A stretch of DNA of 64,000 nucleotides. It comes from Rhodohalobacter mucosus. Its GTDB lineage: Bacteria; Bacteroidota; Rhodothermia; Balneolales; Balneolaceae. Numbering within the stretch: the first letter of the stretch is position 1; the number at the start of each line of letters is the position of its first letter. The stretch lies in assembly GCF_003150675.1 (NCBI RefSeq), contig NZ_QGGB01000001.1:186001-250000 (forward strand). Reading direction: 5' to 3'. Both the position numbers and the translations under genes were made by a program. The notes below the pieces were generated by a model. It was not told where the DNA came from and did no database searches. It worked only from the letters and a program-made list of their open reading frames with translations. This document shows positions 38,167-47,483 of this stretch, in pieces.

Positions 38167-39324
38167 TTACGTTTTAACTGCTGACTTTTCGCGACGTGCA
38201 CTGCCATTTTCGGGCACGGCGTCTGATTGCTGATCCCATTGAACGGCCCCTTCGGAAATTTCATGCTTCAGGACATTGACGGTCTCTTCGGCCAGCGCCC
38301 TGATATATCCCGGATGGTCGTTCAATCCATTCATCACCTTGTAGTTCTCAAACTCAAAACCTTCCTCTTCCATATCCTCAACGAGCTCCACCCCGAGCTC
38401 GTATAGCGTCTCGATATGATCGGTCACGAACGCGATCGGAATCATAAGAAAATTTTTGATTCCATACTCGAGATGCCTCTCCACCAGATCCTCAGTATTG
38501 GGTTGCGTCCATTTCTGGGGACCCACTCTTGACTGAAAACTGAGCCAATAGGAATTTTTCTCCTCTCTGCGGGCCATCACGGCTTCCATGGTCTCTTTAA
38601 TTTCGACCGTGTAGGGATCACCGCTTCGTACTTCCAGCAGGGGTGTTCCGTGAGCACTGAAAATGAAATGCGTTTTTTTGCGGGTTTCCTCATCCATCTC
38701 AGCAAGCGCTTCATCGATCCGCGCGTTAATCGCTCCCAGGTAGCTTTCATTATGGTAGTAGTTCTTCACATGAAACTCCTTCCAGGGCTTGTTGCCGTCG
38801 GGAAACTTCTCCTTCACCACATTTTCCCAGTCGCGGAAGCTGCTTCCGGTGGTGGTCCATGAAAACTGTGGATAGAGCGGCATCAAAACTGTATGAGTAA
38901 TACCGTCTTCCACCATGTCGTCCATCACTTGGTCTGCAAATGGAAGCCAGTAGCGCATACAGGTGTAGACTTTAACCTCATGCCCGGGCATAATTTTTTT
39001 GAAATATTTTTCAAGGCCTCTTCTCTGCGCTTCTGTCAATCCGTTAATCGGTGAGCAGCAGTCAGAAACAACTTTATTCTTTCGGTTAAAGCAGTGCTTG
39101 TTCCCTGTACAGCCGTTCGGACATCCGTTAATTTCCTTGTAATCTTCAGCCACGCTTGGCGCACGGAATTTGGAGATCACATTCGAAAAAGCTTTTTGAG
39201 TGACCCCGCCTCCGAGCTTGATGATATCCTCGTCCCGAAAGAGGTTTTTGAGGAAAATTCTCACATTGTCCTCATGGGTGGGACCGCCGAGGTTCATCAG
39301 TACTACTCCAATACGCATAGACAT
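38167..39324 (-). CDS. hemH: Ferrochelatase with Cys-rich insertion
   Basis: The 385-residue protein inserts iron into protoporphyrin (or coproporphyrin). It has the start IGVVLMNLGGPTHEDNVRIFL, YTCMRYWLPFADQ and the active-site His in FIFSAHGTPLLEV. Between residues 66 and 92 there is an insertion with Cys 68, 72, 78, 89 and 90 that many ferrochelatases lack. It could hold an iron-sulfur cluster or a metal. It is the first gene of hemH-hemA-hemC-hemD-hemE-hemF. Confidence 0.94.
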   Translation of the reverse strand: MSMRIGVVLMNLGGPTHEDNVRIFLKNLFRDEDIIKLGGGVTQKAFSNVISKFRAPSVAEDYKEINGCPNGCTGNKHCFNRKNKVVSDCCSPINGLTEAQRRGLEKYFKKIMPGHEVKVYTCMRYWLPFADQVMDDMVEDGITHTVLMPLYPQFSWTTTGSSFRDWENVVKEKFPDGNKPWKEFHVKNYYHNESYLGAINARIDEALAEMDEETRKKTHFIFSAHGTPLLEVRSGDPYTVEIKETMEAVMARREEKNSYWLSFQSRVGPQKWTQPNTEDLVERHLEYGIKNFLMIPIAFVTDHIETLYELGVELVEDMEEEGFEFENYKVMNGLNDHPGYIRALAEETVNVLKHEISEGAVQWDQQSDAVPENGSARREKSAVKT

Positions 39325-39553
39325 TTATCAGAAATGGCTGTTTTAGTCTTATAAGGCTTCAATTGTCAAAGAAACCGTTTTTTTGTGAAGCAATCGTGAA
39401 GAGCAAATTCATGATCCCGCCCTGCCGAAACCGCTTCACGCCTGATGAGATGAGCTGTTAACAAAGTTAAACAAACGATTAATATAAATATTTGCATTAT
39501 AGGTGCAGCTCAAAGTAGATTCGGGTCGCTACCTGCTCATTGAACTGTTCTTC

Positions 39554-40183
39554 ATGCAAAAATATCAGGCCGAGCTAATCGGGGTACTTTTTTTAACGCT
39601 TGCAATCGGACTCACATCCAGTCCTCTTGCCATCGGTTTGATTCTCGGCACCTTGGTCTATCTTTTTTCGGATGCTTCAGGTGCGCACCTGAATCCGGCC
39701 GTTTCTGTTGCCTGCTGGGCGAGGGATGAAATCAGCACGAGGCAGCTCTGGAGCTACCTGATGGCGCAGTTAAGCGGTGCAGTACCCGCTGTGGTCTTTT
39801 TATGGTGGTTTACAGGCGGTACCTATGCGCCGATGCCTGAAAGTTCTGTGGGTACACTTCGATTTATCGCGCTTGAGCTGATCCTCTCACTGTTATTTGT
39901 GCTGACGTACCTGGGCATGATGTATCCTCCGCGAAGGAGGAAAAATCCCGCATTCGGATTTGTCATCGGCCTTGTGTTTGGGGCCTGCTACATGATTACG
40001 ATACCGATTACCGGCATGGGGCTGAATCCCGTTACCACCACCATGTTTATTGTTGCCGACACGCTGAACAACGGCTACTCCTACTACTATCTCCCCGTCT
40101 ATCTGATTGCTCCTTTGCTGGGAGGGCTCGCAGCCGTTTTCATTTATGGACGTGTTATCAGCCCCGGGAAAGATCGAAGCTGA
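39554..40183 (+). CDS. Aquaporin/MIP-family channel
   Basis: About 209 residues from the ATG at 39554; an upstream GTG at 39503 would add a non-family extension. The protein has six membrane segments and the two half-helix motifs: HLNPAV (canonical NPA) and GLNPVT (NPV, a variant). It should conduct water or small neutral solutes. It is divergent from hemH, and its last 26 bp overlap the convergent histidine kinase gene. Confidence 0.85.
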   Translation: MQKYQAELIGVLFLTLAIGLTSSPLAIGLILGTLVYLFSDASGAHLNPAVSVACWARDEISTRQLWSYLMAQLSGAVPAVVFLWWFTGGTYAPMPESSVGTLRFIALELILSLLFVLTYLGMMYPPRRRKNPAFGFVIGLVFGACYMITIPITGMGLNPVTTTMFIVADTLNNGYSYYYLPVYLIAPLLGGLAAVFIYGRVISPGKDRS

Positions 40184-41549
40184 ATTCGCTGCCCTCGCCC
40201 GGTTTGCTTTTTACTCTGATATCCGTGCCATGAGCATTCAGGATGCTCTTCACGACAGCCAGACCAAGTCCCGTGCCGCCCTTATCCCTTGACCGTGCCT
40301 TGTCCGTACGATAAAAACGGTCGAACAGCCGTTCGAGGTGTTCAGGTGATATTCCGATCCCGGTATCGCGTATCGCAACGCTCACGCTGTCTTCATATTC
40401 ATCGACCACAATGCCGATCTCTCCTTCAGCGGTATATTTCACGGCGTTTGAAACCAGGTTTTCGATCACCTGCTCAATTTTGTCCGGGTCGGCATGCACG
40501 GTATGCGGAGCTTCGTCGTATCGTAGTGAGAGGCCCTTCAGCCGCGCCTCGTCGCGATAGAGTTCAACGACATGCCTTATTATCTCACTTAGGTCGAATG
40601 TTTTCTTTTCAATAAAATAGCTGTCGGAATCGTACCGCTGAAGTGTGAGCAGATCCTTGAACAGCCGATTAATTCGTTCGGTTTGGCGCATCGCCGTTTG
40701 CAGGTAGTGATCACGCTTGCCCGGATCCAGGCTCTGCATCTGAAGCATTTCAAGCGAGCCGGCAATGGTGTGCAGCGGGTTACGTATTTCGTGCGTAATG
40801 TCCGCAAAAAACTGCCTCTGCTTTTCGTACAGTTTTTTAATCTCTTCATTGTCGGAGCGAAAACGTTCAGCCATCCTGTTCAGGGAAGCGGCAAGATCAC
40901 CGAATTCGTCCTTGCGGTCGAGATTGAGCGTACGGTTCACGTTTCCCCCCGCAATATCCCTGGCGGCCGACTCGAGCTGCAGTATGGGACGTGAGATGTA
41001 TCTGGAAAAAAGAATGCTTACCAGGATTACAAGCCCCATCGAGATAAACATCCCGCTGTATATAATCCACCGGATCGTTTTAATCGGCTCGTAAAGGCGG
41101 TCTTTCAGGATGCTCACTTTCAGGTAGGCGGCCGGATTCTGATCCGCATCCAGGCTTCGGTACGTTTCGAGCCGCTCACTGCCCTCTGAGTCCGGCAGAT
41201 AGGTGCTTTCCCGGTCGGCGATCATCTGAAGGATGTTTTCGCTCAGAACTTCTGCCGCCTGGAGCTCTGCGCTGTAGGGAACCTCGGCAAAGAGTACGCC
41301 CTCTTCATCGTACACAGCGATGCGATAGCCGGAGGTTCGTGCGGCTTCATTCAGGTTGGTGTCGAAGCCAGGGCCGGGCTGCAGGTTCTGGATGGTAATG
41401 GCAAGCCACTCGGAATCGTTGATAATCTGCTCTCTTCCCGCTTCCAGCAGATAATTTCTGATAAAGAGAATAGAGTAGCTGCTAATGGCCGTGATACCGA
41501 AAATCAGCAAGAGAATGAAGGTCCATGCCAGTTTTGCGCGGATGCTCAT
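40158..41549 (-). CDS. Two-component sensor histidine kinase
   Basis: This 463-residue protein has two membrane helices (about residues 10-30 and 170-190) around a periplasmic domain, a HAMP domain (YISRPILQLESAARDIAGGNVN), and the phospho-acceptor segment FFADITHEIRNPLHTIAGSLEML. The ATPase boxes are NLVSNAVKY, IRDTGIGI and DKGGTGLGLAVVKSI. It starts 17 bp after the response regulator and forms a pair with it. Stimulus unknown. Confidence 0.94.
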   Translation of the reverse strand: MSIRAKLAWTFILLLIFGITAISSYSILFIRNYLLEAGREQIINDSEWLAITIQNLQPGPGFDTNLNEAARTSGYRIAVYDEEGVLFAEVPYSAELQAAEVLSENILQMIADRESTYLPDSEGSERLETYRSLDADQNPAAYLKVSILKDRLYEPIKTIRWIIYSGMFISMGLVILVSILFSRYISRPILQLESAARDIAGGNVNRTLNLDRKDEFGDLAASLNRMAERFRSDNEEIKKLYEKQRQFFADITHEIRNPLHTIAGSLEMLQMQSLDPGKRDHYLQTAMRQTERINRLFKDLLTLQRYDSDSYFIEKKTFDLSEIIRHVVELYRDEARLKGLSLRYDEAPHTVHADPDKIEQVIENLVSNAVKYTAEGEIGIVVDEYEDSVSVAIRDTGIGISPEHLERLFDRFYRTDKARSRDKGGTGLGLAVVKSILNAHGTDIRVKSKPGEGSEFSFDLSRG

Positions 41550-41566
41550 GGGCGGGTTCGGTTCAG

Positions 41567-42265
41567 TTAATTGATCAGGTCCCGGTTCATTCCGTACCCC
41601 ATTCCCCGGTACGTTTTAATCATATCGGCATCTTCCCCCAGTTTCAGCCTCAGATTCTTAATGTGCACATCCACCGTGCGGTCAAATACAAAGCGATCGT
41701 CCCCGCTGATATGCTCCAGGATTTCCTGACGGGTGTACACTCTTTTCGGGTTCTGGAAAAACAGCTCCGTCAACGCATACTCCGTGGAGGTGAGGTCGAT
41801 GCGCTGATTGCCTGAATAGAGATCTTTGCCCGCCGTATCCAGGTAGAGAGATCCGTGCTGGATCCATTTGCTGTTTTTGGGATGCTGCCTCCGCAACAGG
41901 GATTCGATATGCGCTTTCACCAGTTTCAGGCTGGCAGGTTTGGATATGTAATCATCGGCTCCAAGTTCCAGCCCCTCTATTTCATCCTTCTCCTTGTCTT
42001 TGGCCGTAAGAAAAATGACAGGAATATCGCTGAGTACGGGGTGTTTGCGAATCACTCTGCAGATCTCCTTACCGTTTACGTGCGGAACCATGATATCGAG
42101 CACCGCAACCTGGATGTCGCCGGCCTCTTTATCGATGATATCCAGCGCCTCGCGGCCGTCGCGCGCAAGTAACACGCGGTAGTCGCTCATTTCCAGAAAA
42201 TTGGCCAGCATTTCGGCCGGCTCCTGCTCATCTTCAACTAATAGAATGGTTTGTTTCGGCTGCAT
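41567..42265 (-). CDS. OmpR/PhoB-family response regulator
   Basis: This 232-residue protein has a receiver domain (about residues 1-120, phospho-Asp in VAVLDIMVPHVNG, Lys in KPASLKL). The winged-helix DNA-binding domain is at about 135-228, with LTSTEYALTELFFQNP and VDVHIKNLRLKLGEDADMI. It is the upstream partner of the histidine kinase at 40158-41549. Confidence 0.95.
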   Translation of the reverse strand: MQPKQTILLVEDEQEPAEMLANFLEMSDYRVLLARDGREALDIIDKEAGDIQVAVLDIMVPHVNGKEICRVIRKHPVLSDIPVIFLTAKDKEKDEIEGLELGADDYISKPASLKLVKAHIESLLRRQHPKNSKWIQHGSLYLDTAGKDLYSGNQRIDLTSTEYALTELFFQNPKRVYTRQEILEHISGDDRFVFDRTVDVHIKNLRLKLGEDADMIKTYRGMGYGMNRDLIN

Positions 42266-42388
42266 GCAGATGATAGCTTTTAAAGGGTACGGTTTTTACC
42301 TTGGATTATCGGCCGACGGGCAACTCCCGTTTCGACATCGCGGTTGAAACGTGTTGCATTTACAATACTACTTGAATCAAACAATACC

Positions 42389-43183
42389 ATGGGCCCAGAA
42401 AAAAAAGTCATTTGGATCACCGGCGCCTCATCGGGTATCGGTGAAGCACTGGCGTACGAATTTAACAAAAAAGGGGCACACTTAATTCTTTCTTCACGCA
42501 GGCCTGAAGAACTGGAACGGGTTAAGATTGCGTGCGAGAATCCTGATGAGAGCGTTCGCATCCTGCCGCTGGACCTGGCTGATACACAGAGTCTGAACGC
42601 CAAAACTAAAGAGGCCCTTTCCATGTTCGGCTCCATCGATATGCTGATCAACAACGGGGGTATCAGTCAGCGAGCCTATGCGGTGAACACCTCCATGGAG
42701 ACCGTGCGGCGAATCATGGAGGTGAACTTTTTTGGAACCATAGCTCTCACCAACGCGGTGCTGCCGCATATGATTGAGCAAAACTCCGGACATATTGTGG
42801 TTATCAGCAGCGTGATGGGCAAGATTGGCACCCGGTACCGCTCGGCCTATGCGGCATCCAAGCACGCGCTGCACGGCTGGTTCGACTGCCTCAGGCAGGA
42901 GGTGTATGAACACGATATTGACGTGAGCCTGGTATGCCCCGGCTTTGTGAAAACCAATGTCACGGTAAATGCCCTTACAGGCGACGGCGACAAATACAAC
43001 AAGATGGAAAAGGCCCAGAAAAGCGCCATGCCGGCCGACGAATTTGCCAAAAAGCTGCTGCCCAAACTGGCCAAAAAGAAAGAAGAGATCTATATCGGCG
43101 GCTCTGAAATCCTGTCTGTTTACGTAAAACGCCTCTCGCCACGGCTGCTGAATATGATCTTGAAAAAAGTGCAGGTGACCTGA
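42389..43183 (+). CDS. Short-chain dehydrogenase/reductase
   Basis: About 264 residues from the ATG at 42389 (the TTG at 42344 is less likely). The NAD(P)-binding motif TGASSGIGEAL, the NNGGIS motif (an NNAG variant) and the catalytic Ser-Tyr-Lys in ISSVMGKIG and YRSAYAASKHAL are all present. The substrate is unknown; the layout resembles DHRS7-like SDRs with a C-terminal hydrophobic tail. Confidence 0.9.
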   Translation: MGPEKKVIWITGASSGIGEALAYEFNKKGAHLILSSRRPEELERVKIACENPDESVRILPLDLADTQSLNAKTKEALSMFGSIDMLINNGGISQRAYAVNTSMETVRRIMEVNFFGTIALTNAVLPHMIEQNSGHIVVISSVMGKIGTRYRSAYAASKHALHGWFDCLRQEVYEHDIDVSLVCPGFVKTNVTVNALTGDGDKYNKMEKAQKSAMPADEFAKKLLPKLAKKKEEIYIGGSEILSVYVKRLSPRLLNMILKKVQVT

Positions 43184-43295
43184 GGGAACAAAAGAACGGA
43201 CGAACAGACGAACCGAGAAGGGTAAAGTTCCAAATAACAAGCACCAAATTCCAAGTACTCCCCAACTCCAAGTACTCCTAACTCCAGGCACTGCT

Positions 43296-43337
43296 TTAAC
43301 CCAGTTTTTTCCTCTTATTGAGATAGGCCATTAACTC
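43296..43337 (-). pseudogene. Remnant of a second DUF58 gene 3' end
   Basis: On the minus strand this reads ELMAYLNKRKKLG followed by TAA, which matches the end of the DUF58 protein at 43918 (LLAYLNKRKRLG). Both ends are followed by similar TGGAGTTAGGAGT sequence. Only about 13 codons are left; the upstream side runs into a TTGCTCGG satellite. Confidence 0.6.
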
Positions 43338-43917
43338 GGTTGATCGGTTGTACGGTTTGTCTGTTGCTCGGTTGCTCGGTTGCTCGGTTGCTCGGTTGAA
43401 TATTTCGTACTGTTTCCATCGCTCCTCCCGAATGTTCGGGATCGGGGCAAAGGCCGAGGAGATTATGAATGTTTGGCGGCGAGGAACAGTCCCGATTCCA
43501 CACCAAATCTAGCGCGCCGTCCATTACTAAACCCACAGCTTTCATCCCGACCGGAACCGTAAGCCAACGGTGGAGCGGAGGGATCCCCGAATCGTGCAAC
43601 GGGGCAAACTTTGGCAAATTCCCACTTCTTACGGGTTCGGCGATCCCTCGATTCCACCGCTCCGGAAAAAGCATCCGGACCGGTTTCACTTGGGATGACA
43701 ATGGCACGATATTACAATGGCGGCGCATCCTGATACCAAATAGAACTATGGCTTTCCAGCGCCGCTTTAAAGTATGTCAGTGTGTCGGGCAATGGTGAAA
43801 CGTCAAACGGGAGACAGGAGACGGGTGTTGATTGATGACTGACGACTTGTGACTGGCGATTTTTTAGCCTATCTCAATACTCAGTACTCACTACTCATGA
43901 CTCCTAACTCCAAGTAC
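43338..43917. repeat. Gene-free region with 8-bp satellite and simple repeats
   Basis: It contains four to five copies of GTTGCTCG (43363-43398), and ACTCACTACTC-like and AACTCCAAGTACTC-like runs near 43875-43917. The middle holds open frames with no family features. I see no credible gene. Confidence 0.6.
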
Positions 43918-44868
43918 TCACCCTAATCGTTTCCTCTTATTCAGATAAGCCAGAAGCGCCAAATCGAAGGGGCTCATGGTGTCTATTTCCTCGAAATCGA
44001 TGCGGGAGTCGTTGCATGCGATCTTAAATTGGGTGGTGTACTCTTTTACCTTTCGCTTGTACTCCTCGCGAACCTGTGCGGGAATCACCTCGAGTTCGGA
44101 ACCGGTTTCCATATCCTCAAAAAGAAACTTGCCGTCCGGAAAATCGAGTTCGCGCTCGCTTTTGTGCTCAAGTATGTTGAACAGCAGCACTTCATGTTTT
44201 TTGTGGCGAAGATGGCGCAGTGCCGACAGCAGCGGCTCATGGTTTTCCACGTTTTCAAAGAGGTCCGACATCACAATCACCAGGCTGCGGTGCTTCAGCC
44301 TTTCGGCCAGGTGATGAAGCGCTTCTGCTGATGCGGACGAACGGCGCCGGGTTCCGTACTCATCCTCCTTCTCATTGCGTTCCCTCTCCAGCTGCTCCTC
44401 CAGTTTGGTGTAGAGCAGCCTAAGGTGACTGTAAGACGACCTTGCAGGGAGCATTTCGCGGATCTCCTCATCGAACAGGGTGAGTCCGCATGCATCCCGC
44501 TGGCGATGCAGCATGTACATGAGCGAACCGGCCAGGTGAATGGCATATTGCAGCTTGCTCCACTCCGCAAAGTATTTGAAACGCATGGAACTGCTCACGT
44601 CAAGCACCACGTAGGCGCGCAGGTTGGTTTCGGCCTCGTAGCGCTTTATATAAAAACGCTCCGTTTTGCCGTACACCTTCCAGTCAATATGACGGAACTC
44701 ATCACCCTGGTTGTACGGCTTGTGCTCCGCAAACTCGACGCTGAACCCGTGATACGGGCTCCGGTGCAGGCCGGAGATAAATCCCTCCACAATGGTCCGC
44801 GCCTTCATTTCAAGCGGCGCCAGGCGGGTGAGGATGTCGGGGTTGAGGATCATGGATGTAAAGTACAA
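43918..44868 (-). CDS. DUF58-domain protein
   Basis: This 316-residue protein has the DUF58 signature region (FAEHKPYNQGDEFRHIDWKVYGKTERFYIKRYEAE). A von Willebrand A-like segment follows, with the metal site DVSSSMRFK. DUF58 proteins usually sit beside MoxR ATPases; none is seen here. A second ATG at 44853 is an equally good start. The 3' end was partly duplicated (43296-43337). Confidence 0.9.
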   Translation of the reverse strand: MYFTSMILNPDILTRLAPLEMKARTIVEGFISGLHRSPYHGFSVEFAEHKPYNQGDEFRHIDWKVYGKTERFYIKRYEAETNLRAYVVLDVSSSMRFKYFAEWSKLQYAIHLAGSLMYMLHRQRDACGLTLFDEEIREMLPARSSYSHLRLLYTKLEEQLERERNEKEDEYGTRRRSSASAEALHHLAERLKHRSLVIVMSDLFENVENHEPLLSALRHLRHKKHEVLLFNILEHKSERELDFPDGKFLFEDMETGSELEVIPAQVREEYKRKVKEYTTQFKIACNDSRIDFEEIDTMSPFDLALLAYLNKRKRLG

Positions 44869-45258
44869 TGAATCTCTTAGAGAAGACAGGGTACGGAACA
44901 GAAGAACGGATGAACGGATGAACAGAGAAACCGATAAAGGAAATAATATGTGATTTGCGACCGGCGACTAGTGACTTGCGATTTATTATAGTGTGTGAGT
45001 CATAAGGCAGAAGTGAAAAGTGAAAAGTATGCCCTGAGCGGAGTCGGTGGGTGAAACTTAAGACCGGGGACCGACGACCGGCGACCGTGAACCGTGAACC
45101 GTGAACCGTGAACCGTGAACAACCTACAACAAACAACTGACCACCCAAACATATAAACACGTTGTCACATTAACACTTTAACACCATACCGTTTTCCCTT
45201 ATCTTCATGGTCCCTGTTTTGGAAAAGAACAGCGGCCTGTCTATCATTAAAATCTGCC
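44869..45258. repeat. Gene-free region with CGTGAAC heptamer satellite
   Basis: About five copies of CGTGAAC lie at 45085-45120, preceded by degenerate GACCGGGGACCGACG-type repeats. A GGCAGAAGTGAAAAG segment at about 45006 matches the ends of the inverted-repeat element at 57251-57486. The promoter of the next gene should be in 45150-45258, but I cannot point to it. Confidence 0.6.
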
Positions 45259-46167
45259 ATGACAAAAAAGCAATCCATATATACCTCTGCTGATCAGCTT
45301 GATTTCACAATTTCGGATCTGCAGGCTATGCCCGTACCGTCGGAAGTGCTGATGGTAAAGCCGACCTATTTCGACGTGGAGTACGTCATAAATCCCCATA
45401 TGAAGGGACATGTTGGCCGGGTGGACAAAATGCAGGCCCAGAATGAGTGGGAGCACCTGGCCGATGCCTATGAAGAACATGGGTTCCGGGTGCACATGCT
45501 CGACGGGATGCGGGGCATGCCCGATATGGTATTTTGCGCCAACCAGAGCCTCCCTTTTATCGATACGGATGGCACACGGAAGGTAATCATGAGCATCATG
45601 CACGCCGAGCAGCGCAAAAAGGAGGTGGATGCCATTGAGGCGTGGTATCGCACACAGGATTATGAAATTTTGCACCTCGATCCGGAGAAAGTATCCGATT
45701 TTGAAGGCATGGGCGATGCCATCTGGCATTTCCGCCGCCGGCTGCTGTGGGGCGGATACGGGTTCCGTTCGTCCATTGAAGCGTATGAAGAGGTCTCCCG
45801 GCTGCTGGATACGCCCGTGATCGCCCTCGAACTGGTGGATGACAAGTTTTACCATCTCGATACCTGTTTCTGTTCCCTCGATGAGAAGACGGTTCTGGTA
45901 TATCCGGACGCATTTACCAATGAGGGAATGAAGCTGATTCACGCTCTGTACAAAAACGTGATTGAGGCCACATCCTATGAGGCGGAAAAACTCTTTGCCG
46001 TCAACGCCGCGTGTCCCGACGGCAAGAACGTATTCATCCAGCAGGGCTGCACCGACGTGAACAAAAAACTGCGCGACGCCGGCTTTGCCGTACACGAGTT
46101 CAGCACCTATGAATTCATCAAGAGCGGCGGCAGCGTGTTTTGTATGAAGATGATGCTGTGGCGCTGA
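45259..46167 (+). CDS. Arginine deiminase-related amidinotransferase-fold enzyme
   Basis: This 302-residue protein has the pentein fold of arginine deiminases and dimethylarginine dimethylaminohydrolases. The early segment is MPDMVFCANQSLPFI, the catalytic His is in FYHLDTCFCSLDEKTVLVYP, and the nucleophilic Cys is in KSGGSVFCMKMML near the C-terminus. It probably hydrolyses or transfers a guanidino group. The exact substrate (arginine, methylarginine or ornithine-linked) cannot be fixed. Confidence 0.85.
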   Translation: MTKKQSIYTSADQLDFTISDLQAMPVPSEVLMVKPTYFDVEYVINPHMKGHVGRVDKMQAQNEWEHLADAYEEHGFRVHMLDGMRGMPDMVFCANQSLPFIDTDGTRKVIMSIMHAEQRKKEVDAIEAWYRTQDYEILHLDPEKVSDFEGMGDAIWHFRRRLLWGGYGFRSSIEAYEEVSRLLDTPVIALELVDDKFYHLDTCFCSLDEKTVLVYPDAFTNEGMKLIHALYKNVIEATSYEAEKLFAVNAACPDGKNVFIQQGCTDVNKKLRDAGFAVHEFSTYEFIKSGGSVFCMKMMLWR

Positions 46168-46533
46168 GCAATGTTCAATCGCGCAACCTGCAATGATCAA
46201 TATATAAGTTGGTGCATGGTGCAGGGTGCAGGGTGCAGGGTGCAGGGTGCAGGGTGCAGGGTGCAGGGTGCAGGGTGCAGGGTGCAGGTAAAAGTTGTTG
46301 GAAATCAGAGATCAGAGTTCGCATATCTCCAATCAGAGATCCTCTCCCCGTCTCACTACTCACTACTCACTACTCACTACTCACTACTCACTACTGAAAA
46401 ATCGAATGATTTCCCCGCAAATCACATTCAAAATTATCAGTATTTTATCGAAATCTATTGACCATAGACCATAGACCACCAACCACCCCCCCAATAATCA
46501 ATCATCAATAATAAATAATCAATCCCCTCTCCA
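46168..46533. repeat. Gene-free region with two heptamer satellites
   Basis: About ten copies of GGTGCAG run at 46218-46288 and about six copies of CTCACTA at 46352-46395. The first gives open frames of repeated GCRVQGA on one strand and APCTLHP on the other, which I take as artefacts of the 7-bp period. ACCATAGACC and AATCAATCAT-type short repeats follow up to the DUF481 start. Confidence 0.8.
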
Positions 46534-47298
46534 ATGCATCGCATCTCTGTTCTTATTCCCATTCTTTTCCTGGCAATAACCTTTCCCGCTACCGCCCAAG
46601 TTCTCAACGTGGAGCAGGTCCGGGCCGACTCGGATACCACGGGTTGGGTCGGGGAACTGGGCTTCGACCTTTCCCTGAACAAGTTCAACGACCGCGTTCT
46701 CAAAACCGGCGGCGAGGCAAATGCTTCCTATTTTTCTCACCTCCACCAATACATTCTCCTAACACAGCTGGATATCGTTACGGTGGACGGAAATCCCCTG
46801 GTGAGTGACGGGTATTCGCATTTGCGCGCAACACTCCTTCGAAAAAAACCACTGTCCCCGGAGCTGTTCACCCAGTACCAGTACAACAACAACCTGGATC
46901 TGAAAAACCGCGCGCTTGCAGGCGCCGGTGTGCGCTATAATTTTCTAAATGGAGAGAGTATAAGCGGATCATTTTCAACCGGACTCATGGCCGAGTATGA
47001 GGAATGGGAACTTTCAGACACCGAAACGGTGGAGAACACCTTCCTGAAAAGCACCAGCAACCTGGTGATCCGCGGTCAGCTGAACCCGCAGGCGTCACTC
47101 ACACTGATCGGCTACTACCAGGCCCGGCCCGACCGCTTCTTTGAGCCCCGCGTCACATCCGAAAACCGCCTTACCCTGCGCATCAGCGAACGGCTCAGCT
47201 TTCGGGTGAACTTTACCTTGATGTACGACACGGATCCGGTGATCGATGTGCCGAACCTGACGTACGAGCTCAAGAACGGACTGGTGTTTACGCTTTAA
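46534..47298 (+). CDS. DUF481-type outer-membrane protein
   Basis: This 254-residue protein has a signal peptide (VLIPILFLAITFPATAQ) and a beta-barrel made of alternating strands (NASYFSHLHQYILLTQ, GYSHLRATLLRKK, FTQYQYNNNLDLKNRALAGAGVRYNF). The last pattern is typical of DUF481, small outer-membrane proteins of unknown role. The ATG overlaps CTCTCC simple sequence, and no clear ribosome-binding site is seen. Confidence 0.78.
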   Translation: MHRISVLIPILFLAITFPATAQVLNVEQVRADSDTTGWVGELGFDLSLNKFNDRVLKTGGEANASYFSHLHQYILLTQLDIVTVDGNPLVSDGYSHLRATLLRKKPLSPELFTQYQYNNNLDLKNRALAGAGVRYNFLNGESISGSFSTGLMAEYEEWELSDTETVENTFLKSTSNLVIRGQLNPQASLTLIGYYQARPDRFFEPRVTSENRLTLRISERLSFRVNFTLMYDTDPVIDVPNLTYELKNGLVFTL

Positions 47299-47305
47299 AG
47301 CAAGG

Positions 47306-47472
47306 TTGGTTCACCGCCACCGAAGTCTCGGGGCAGGCAACGGCGCTAAGGGCGCGGAGTTTATTGGGGCTTCATGGTGAGATTTGTGGGGATTGCCACT
47401 GAGGCACGGAGAATGGATATATAATTTTTCCCTTCCGTGTTTCGCTTCGCGGGGAAAAGATGAGCCGTGGCT
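47306..47472. repeat. Dispersed repeat family D, copy 1
   Basis: About 165 bp with segments GGCGCGGAG, GGGGCTTCATGGTGAGATTT, GCCACTGAGGCACGGAGAA, CCCTTCCGTGTTTCGCTTCG and GATGAGCCGTGGCTAT. Copies 2-4 are at 47822, 50641 and 52180, all in the same orientation and all in gaps between genes. No coding capacity. Confidence 0.8.
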
Positions 47473-47483
47473 ATATTGAAGTA

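Noticed and set aside
45247-46200. A 317-codon minus-strand frame opposite the deiminase-like gene
   Set aside because: It is a shadow of the plus-strand gene with the catalytic His and Cys motifs.
46209-46397. Repeat proteins with GCRVQGA or APCTLHP motifs
   Set aside because: They are translations of 7-bp satellites on both strands and have no homologous or start-site support.
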